From contig SVFE01000009.1 of assembly GCA_015057055.1 (NCBI GenBank), forward strand, positions 1-56,008: a DNA stretch of 56,008 nt, read 5' to 3'. Shown one piece after another: positions 51,604 through 56,008 of this stretch. A program made the translations under genes and the position numbers. A model generated the notes under the pieces. It did no database searches, had not been told where the DNA came from, and saw only the letters and a list, made by a program, of their open reading frames with translations. The first letter of the stretch is position 1. Each line of letters begins with the position of its first letter. Origin of the DNA: Lachnospiraceae bacterium. GTDB taxonomy: Bacteria > Bacillota > Clostridia > Lachnospirales > Lachnospiraceae.

Positions 51604-52347
51604 ATGCAAAAAGAAAAAATGAAGGAGAACATACACAAAATCGGTAAAATCGGTTATGTTATTTCTGTAATCATGAAGGTGTTTCTCATCGTAGCACTGG
51701 TGAGTACGATTTTGGGAGCGGTAGCTGTATTTGGCATGGGAACCGCAGATTCGATATGGATGACAAAAAACACCGGTCAGGAAATTACCGTAGATTTGGC
51801 ACAGTTAAATCAAAGCTGGATGGAAGAAGGTTTTCTTGAAATAGCTGAAGGTGTGGATATATCCGAAGCAGCGGATGCAACGGAAGGCTGGAGCGTTGTG
51901 ATTGATGGACAGGAAGTGGATTCCCAAACGGTAACAGATTATACCCTGACAGACAATATTCTCACTGTGCTGACGGAAGATGAACCGACGGTTTACAGTT
52001 TAAGAGAGGTAAGAGTGGTAATAATTTTAGCAATGCTGGAAGTGATTATCACAATGGTTGGAGTATTCTTTGTTGAAAAATTATTTAAGGCATTCCGCAC
52101 CTGCGAATCTCCTTTTGAAGAAACAATTATCAGCAACATGAAAAGCAGTACCATTTTTCTCCTGATTTGGAGTGTATTATCGACTACCATAAGCGGAGCC
52201 ATTGAAAGTATCCTAATCGGACAGGGCGTGAGCATCGTTGTGGGAGTTGACCTTGGATATCTCCTCATTATCCTTGCGTTGATTGCATTGACTTATATTT
52301 TCAAATACGGTGCCGTGCTTCAGCAGGAATCCGATGAAACATTGTAA
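51604..52347 (+). CDS. DUF2975 membrane protein
   Basis: 247 residues from the ATG at 51604; ATGs at 51574 and 51619 are alternatives, and none has an ideal ribosome site (AGAAAGGA lies about 13 nt ahead). Helices: a first span (VISVIMKVFLIVALVSTILGAVAVFG), an outer loop of about 100 acidic residues, then three more spans (VVIILAMLEVIITMVGVFFVEKLF, SSTIFLLIWSVLSTTISGAI, VDLGYLLIILALIALTYIFKYG). The end YGAVLQQESDETL is the hallmark of DUF2975. The outer loop is much longer than in the minimal family. It is followed 11 bp later by its usual partner, a YozG-like regulator. Confidence 0.85.
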   Translation: MQKEKMKENIHKIGKIGYVISVIMKVFLIVALVSTILGAVAVFGMGTADSIWMTKNTGQEITVDLAQLNQSWMEEGFLEIAEGVDISEAADATEGWSVVIDGQEVDSQTVTDYTLTDNILTVLTEDEPTVYSLREVRVVIILAMLEVIITMVGVFFVEKLFKAFRTCESPFEETIISNMKSSTIFLLIWSVLSTTISGAIESILIGQGVSIVVGVDLGYLLIILALIALTYIFKYGAVLQQESDETL

Positions 52348-52358
52348 GGAGGGGGAAT

Positions 52359-52598
52359 ATGGGAAAAATAATTTTACGTTTGGACCGGATGATGGCGGAC
52401 CGGAAAATGAGTTTGAACGAGTTGTCGGAAAAGGTGGGAGTATCCAATGTGAATCTCTCAAAAATGAAAACCGGCAAAATCAGCGCCATCCGTTTTTCCA
52501 CCTTGGAAGCAATCTGTGAAGTGCTGGACTGCCAGCCGGGCGATATCTTGGAATATGATAAAACCGCGCAGAATGACAGGGGACCGGAAGGCGAGTAG
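52359..52598 (+). CDS. YozG-like XRE-family regulator
   Basis: 79 residues, mostly one Cro/CI-type helix-turn-helix: LRLDRMMADRKMSLNELSEKVGVSNVNLSKMKTGKISAIRFSTLEAICEVLDCQPGDILEY. It matches the small YozG-type regulators that are always paired with DUF2975 proteins. AAGGAGGGG precedes the ATG. The palindrome in front of the operon is its probable site, giving autoregulation. Confidence 0.93.
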   Translation: MGKIILRLDRMMADRKMSLNELSEKVGVSNVNLSKMKTGKISAIRFSTLEAICEVLDCQPGDILEYDKTAQNDRGPEGE

Positions 52599-52694
52599 AA
52601 GCGGCAAATAGCAGGTGGCAAGTAGCGAATAGCAGATGGGGCAAGAAGCCTTCCCCGAAAAAACACTGAAAAAATAAAATAAAATTGATGCGAT

Positions 52695-52733
52695 AAATCC
52701 CGGCGGAAGAGAGTCTTCGGTCGGGATTTTCGT
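52695..52733 (+). terminator. Terminator after the YozG-like gene
   Basis: A 16-bp stem with two mismatches (AAATCCCG...CGGGATTT) and a 3-nt loop, followed by TTTTCG. 52599-52694 holds short, irregular AGCAGGTGGCAAGTAGC-like repeats and no gene. Confidence 0.85.
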
Positions 52734-52842
52734 TGCAATTTAACAGAGGCATTACTATAATAAAAATTACAGGATGAAAGGATATGGCGTAGAATATAGG
52801 CAGTGACTCTGCCGGCAAAAGCAATTTTGAATGGAGAAAAAA

Positions 52843-54492
52843 ATGGACAAAAAATTGAACAAAAAAATATGCAGAAAAATAAAGAAGAATGTACTTATGG
52901 TCCTTTTGACGGCGTTTCTTTCAATGGCGTGCATGGTGGCGTGCACCGGCGGAGCGGAAGGCACCGGAAGTGCCTCCGGAAATGGGGCGATGGCAGGAGG
53001 ACAAGACGGCGCAACCGGTCAGGAAGGAGAATTGGCCGGTAGTGCAAGTGTAAGCGAAGGCGCGGCGGAAGATGTGTGGGTAATGGAGCCGGCACCGGCA
53101 GTTCGGGCTGAGGTGTCCGATGAAGAGCAACGTCAGCAGGAACTTGCCATCTTGGAGCAGGGCACCTTTTTGTATTCCGGGACGACGGACAACGGATACT
53201 ATCCCAGCGATATTTCCTGGTTGAATAATGCGGCACCGGAGGACGGAATTGCCATTTTGTATGCCTGTGATGATGCGAGTCATGGCGGATGGGGAGTGCT
53301 GGGCCTTGGTGTGGATGCCGGAGGCGGACATTGCCAGGAGGATATTGCGGCAGCCAGCGATAATCCCGGAAAAGAGCGGTTGCTGATTTATACTGTGGCA
53401 GAGATAACCGAACTGGGTGGTGCGTCCGGTGCGTCGGAGATTCAGGCTTTTTCGCTGGGCGCATGGAACGGCGGACGGATTGCAGGACTTTATTATTTGC
53501 CGGCAGAAACCCTGTCACAGCTCGTGGCATATGAGGAGAGTGTGGCGGAGACCGAGCAGATTATTCGGGCGTACAGCGGCGAACTTTCCAATGAAAACGC
53601 AACGGAGAATGCACAGATTTTGTATGACTATTTGCAGGAAGTATACGGGGAAGCCTGCCTGACCGGGCAGATGGAATCTACGTGGATGGGCTCTCCCGAT
53701 TATGAGATGGATTATATCGAGGACAATACCGGAAGGCTTCCGGCGATTCGCGGCTTGGATTTTATGCATAATGATTTTCAGGGTGTTGTAAACCGCAGTA
53801 TTGAGTGGTGGAACAATGGCGGTATTGTAACGATTTGCTGGCATACGGGAGCGGATTTTGCCAGCGGATATGATGAAAGTAAGGCGGACAATATCAACTG
53901 GGAGGAAGCGTTTGTGCCCGGTTCGGAGACGTACAATGCGCTTTTGGCCGGGATGGACAGAGCAGTTCCGTATTTACAACAATTGGAAGATGCCGGTGTA
54001 CCGGTTCTGTGGAGGCCCTTCCATGAATTGGACGGCGGTTGGTTTTGGTGGAGCAAAGGCGGAAGTGACAACTTTGTGCAACTTTGGCAGCTGATGTACA
54101 GCCGATATACGGATTATTGGGGACTCGACAATTTGATCTGGGTTTATGGCTATTCGTCCAACGGAGGAGAAATGGCAGAATGGTACCCCGGGGACAGCTA
54201 CGTGGACCTTCTTGGAGCGGACAGTTACAACGACGGGCCCAATGAGCAGTTGTTTGAAGAATGTGAGACGATAGCGCCGGAGGGGATGCCGATTGTATTC
54301 CATGAATGCGGTGTGATTCCCACAGAAGAAGAACTGACCGGTGCCGGTGCAGAATGGTTGTTCTTTATGACCTGGCATACTACCTGGCTTACCAATACCT
54401 GGGACGGAAATACCATTGAACGGCTGAATGAAATCTATAATTCTGATTATTTTATTACTTTGGATGAGTTGCCGGAATTTGTTAGCGAGTGA
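52843..54492 (+). CDS. GH26-family glycoside hydrolase lipoprotein (probable beta-mannanase)
   Basis: 549 residues from the ATG at 52843, with GGAG 7 nt upstream. A basic lead and a type II signal peptide end at CMVAC, so it is a surface lipoprotein. A Gly/Ser/Ala linker follows, then a domain of about 130 residues (90-220) of unknown type that may bind carbohydrate. The catalytic domain (about 260-545) shows the GH26 motifs: acid/base Glu395 in WRPFHELDGGWFWWS, nucleophile Glu488 in VFHECGV, and LLGADSYND and FFMTWHTTW. GH26 enzymes mostly cut beta-1,4-mannan; other specificities exist. Together with the cellobiose phosphorylase it suggests use of plant cell-wall sugars. Confidence 0.85.
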   Translation: MDKKLNKKICRKIKKNVLMVLLTAFLSMACMVACTGGAEGTGSASGNGAMAGGQDGATGQEGELAGSASVSEGAAEDVWVMEPAPAVRAEVSDEEQRQQELAILEQGTFLYSGTTDNGYYPSDISWLNNAAPEDGIAILYACDDASHGGWGVLGLGVDAGGGHCQEDIAAASDNPGKERLLIYTVAEITELGGASGASEIQAFSLGAWNGGRIAGLYYLPAETLSQLVAYEESVAETEQIIRAYSGELSNENATENAQILYDYLQEVYGEACLTGQMESTWMGSPDYEMDYIEDNTGRLPAIRGLDFMHNDFQGVVNRSIEWWNNGGIVTICWHTGADFASGYDESKADNINWEEAFVPGSETYNALLAGMDRAVPYLQQLEDAGVPVLWRPFHELDGGWFWWSKGGSDNFVQLWQLMYSRYTDYWGLDNLIWVYGYSSNGGEMAEWYPGDSYVDLLGADSYNDGPNEQLFEECETIAPEGMPIVFHECGVIPTEEELTGAGAEWLFFMTWHTTWLTNTWDGNTIERLNEIYNSDYFITLDELPEFVSE

Positions 54493-54557
54493 TTGAAATG
54501 ATAAATTGCTCGGAAAGGGCTATGTGCCAACTTTTGGGGAAAGAAGGAGAAACGGTT

Positions 54558-55010
54558 ATGGCTTCGTATCAATATATTGCATTAAGAGAAAAGCCTGAAA
54601 TGGAAAGACTTGCGGCAGAATGGTTTCACGATAAGTGGGGAGTTCCCGAAGAAGCCTATCTGGAGTGTATGGATGCATACTTAAGAAATGTAACGGAATA
54701 CGGATGGTATCTGTGTTTAGACGGCAATCGGATTATCGGTGGATTGGGAGTTATAGAAAATGATTTTCATAACAGGAAAGATCTTACACCGAATGTCTGT
54801 GCCGTATACACAGAGGAAGAATACCGCCATCGGGGAATCGCCGGGCGTTTGTTGAACATGGTTGTCGAGGATTTAAAAGCAAAAGAGATTTCACCTATTT
54901 ACTTGGTTACTGACCATGTTGGGTTTTACGAAAAATACGGTTGGGAGTTTTTGTGTATGGTTCAAGGGGACGGTGAGCCTGCTCTGACAAGGATGTATAT
55001 TCACAAATAA
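54558..55010 (+). CDS. GNAT-family acetyltransferase
   Basis: 150 residues from the ATG at 54558, with GAAGGAGAA upstream; the frame is open back to 54489, overlapping the glycosidase stop, but without a ribosome site. The acetyl-CoA loop is EEYRHRGIAGRLLNMVVEDLKAKE (R-x-x-G-I-A form), followed by IYLVTDHVGFYEKYGWEFL, the usual end of the fold. The acceptor is unknown. Confidence 0.88.
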   Translation: MASYQYIALREKPEMERLAAEWFHDKWGVPEEAYLECMDAYLRNVTEYGWYLCLDGNRIIGGLGVIENDFHNRKDLTPNVCAVYTEEEYRHRGIAGRLLNMVVEDLKAKEISPIYLVTDHVGFYEKYGWEFLCMVQGDGEPALTRMYIHK

Positions 55011-55037
55011 AAACAAGAATTTTGAGGAGAGATTGTT

Positions 55038-55523
55038 ATGCTGATTTTAATCGAGGGAATTGTAGTATGTTTTATACTCTTATTAGTATGTGTTCTGGTG
55101 TTAAAGGATGGGCCGGAAAAGTGTGCGGTCTTTCATGAGGAGGACGTAAAGAAGCGGGTCGTGGAACTTGGATATATTACAGAGAAAGAATTGAAGAAGC
55201 GATTTGTACTTTCCGGAATCGGATTATTTGTTCCTATGGTAGTTCTTGTGCCGCTAATGGTGTATTTTATCAATGGTGCATCTGATTTTTGGAGTGCATT
55301 TTGGCAGATGACAGCAATCTTTATGATTGGAAATTTGTTTGACCGCCTATTCATAGATGAATTTTGGGTGGGTCATACAAAGGCTTGGTTTATTCCGGGC
55401 ACAGAGGATTTGATGCCGTATATTCCGGTAAAGGTAAAAGTTAAAAAATGGATTGGAAATCTCATTATGTTTCCGCTGCTTTCCGCTTTGATTGCAGGGA
55501 TGATGACTTTTTTTACTAAGTAG
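55038..55523 (+). CDS. Integral membrane protein of unknown function
   Basis: 161 residues with about four membrane spans (ILIEGIVVCFILLLVCVLVL, SGIGLFVPMVVLVPLMVYFI, FWQMTAIFMIGNLFDRLFID, IGNLIMFPLLSALIAGMMTFF). A charged cytosolic loop (GPEKCAVFHEEDVKKRVVELGYITEKELKKRF) follows the first span, and a segment WVGHTKAWFIPGTEDLMPYIP precedes the last. No family is assigned. TGAGGAGAG precedes the ATG. It starts 27 bp after the acetyltransferase and is probably in its transcript. Confidence 0.7.
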   Translation: MLILIEGIVVCFILLLVCVLVLKDGPEKCAVFHEEDVKKRVVELGYITEKELKKRFVLSGIGLFVPMVVLVPLMVYFINGASDFWSAFWQMTAIFMIGNLFDRLFIDEFWVGHTKAWFIPGTEDLMPYIPVKVKVKKWIGNLIMFPLLSALIAGMMTFFTK

Positions 55524-55547
55524 GATAACGTAAACTTGCATTAGGTG

Positions 55548-55775
55548 AATTTACCTATTGACTGGGTGAAATTCATACGGAATTGGTAAATAAGATGCGA
55601 CATAAAATGACTTTACCAATCGGAACGATTTATTGTGATGATAATAGGTAAAAATCCCCTTGCTATAGAGTGAGTTTACCTGCTGATAGAACATAAATTG
55701 ATTATAAGAGGTAAATTTCTTGATTCTTTTTCAAAAAATACCTACTGACTAGAGAATCTAAAGCGGTAGTAGGTA
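55548..55775. repeat. Four diverged tandem units with TTTACC-N29-GGTAAA geometry
   Basis: TTTACC-type elements start at 55548, 55610, 55673 and 55735 (the last is AATACC) and their inverted partners GGTAAA at 55583, 55645, 55708 and 55770. Each pair is exactly 35 bp from start to start, and the pairs repeat every 62, 63 and 62 bp. Between arms the units are only loosely alike (TTTACCTnnTGA at the start in most). No gene overlaps. Confidence 0.8.
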
Positions 55776-56008
55776 AAAACAAAATGAAATGACAATTTTA
55801 AATTTGGCAGAGCGATTGGAAGCGATAGAAACTTTGAATTCTCACTTGAGATATTTTAAGGGATTTAATAACTGTTATATCTTCTTATAAAATTGTGGGG
55901 AACCCTGAAAATGCTAAAGTTTTTGTGGGTGCCCTTTCCGTCACATCTTGTATTGTGTTATATCGTTTTACCCTTGGTTACGACCTCTAATAAGGGAAAA
56001 AACAAGGG
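55776..56008. other. Gene-free right edge of the window
   Basis: AT-rich sequence with no credible start site, promoter or hairpin seen. The last bases (GGGAAAAAACAAGGG) could lead into a gene outside the window. Confidence 0.5.

Noticed and set aside
55548-55775. Integron attC sites
   Set aside because: The size and palindromic form are suggestive, but the GTTRRRY core and any integrase are missing, and no cassettes lie between units.

Overview
The window looks like the chromosome of a spore-forming, Gram-positive anaerobe of the Clostridia, most likely Lachnospiraceae. This rests on gene content and protein style: an alpha/beta small acid-soluble spore protein, both dipicolinate synthase subunits, a cellobiose phosphorylase very like the clostridial enzyme, a Lachnospiraceae-type tig-clpP-clpX-lon-engB-truA order, strong AAGGAGG ribosome binding sites and TTGACA/TATAAT promoters. 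No phage, transposase, rRNA or CRISPR locus was found. Functional assignments come from reading the sequence and family knowledge; nothing was searched.

Layout. 1-3.5 kb: the end of a sensor-like protein, a two-gene minus-strand operon (soluble VirD4-like ATPase plus a degenerate AAA+ protein) and tRNA-Arg. 3.6-6.6 kb: metallo-beta-lactamase fold protein, thioesterase, nucleoid-associated protein, YqeY. 6.6-9.8 kb: cellobiose phosphorylase and two very small genes on the minus strand. 9.8-12.9 kb: RNA methyltransferase, RdgB, phosphodiesterase, YbaK, then tRNA-Pro and tRNA-Gly followed by a cluster of GAA-loop hairpins. 13.1-17.7 kb: a MacB-like ABC transporter with a large exported partner, and a cysteine-cluster protein. 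17.8-20.5 kb: a protein kinase and a PPP-type phosphatase. 20.5-23.6 kb: CDF transporter, PAP2 phosphatase, spore protein, EamA transporter. 23.7-30.7 kb: protein quality control and ribosome/tRNA maintenance (tig, clpP, clpX, lon, engB, truA). 30.7-32.3 kb: dipicolinate synthase for spores. 32.3-37.6 kb: an asparagine synthetase-like protein without its glutaminase cysteine, a small membrane protein, a DHH phosphoesterase, and a BlaR1/BlaI-like pair with two operators. 37.7-41.6 kb: glutaminyl-tRNA synthetase, DUF2225 protein, YtxH-like protein, TetR regulator. 41.7-45.5 kb: hom, apgM-like gene and aspartate kinase, an aspartate-to-threonine branch. 45.5-47.3 kb: no credible gene, but three families of tandem repeats, including about 23 units of a 52-bp hairpin repeat. 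47.3-49.3 kb: a four-gene operon of ExbB/TolQ-like and ExbD-like proteins. 49.6-55.5 kb: SDR epimerase, lipoprotein, DUF2975 protein with its YozG-like regulator, GH26 lipoprotein glycosidase, acetyltransferase, membrane protein. 55.5-56.0 kb: four diverged repeats with strict TTTACC-N29-GGTAAA geometry.

The most promising candidate for an undescribed system is 47.3-49.3 kb: an ion-channel-type ExbB/ExbD-like pair in an organism expected to have no outer membrane, followed by two paralogous single-span proteins with acidic linkers and a shared ExbD-like outer domain, directly downstream of the hairpin array. Second-rank candidates are the VirD4-like/degenerate AAA+ pair, the kinase-phosphatase pair, the cysteine-less AsnB, and the repeat array at the right edge.
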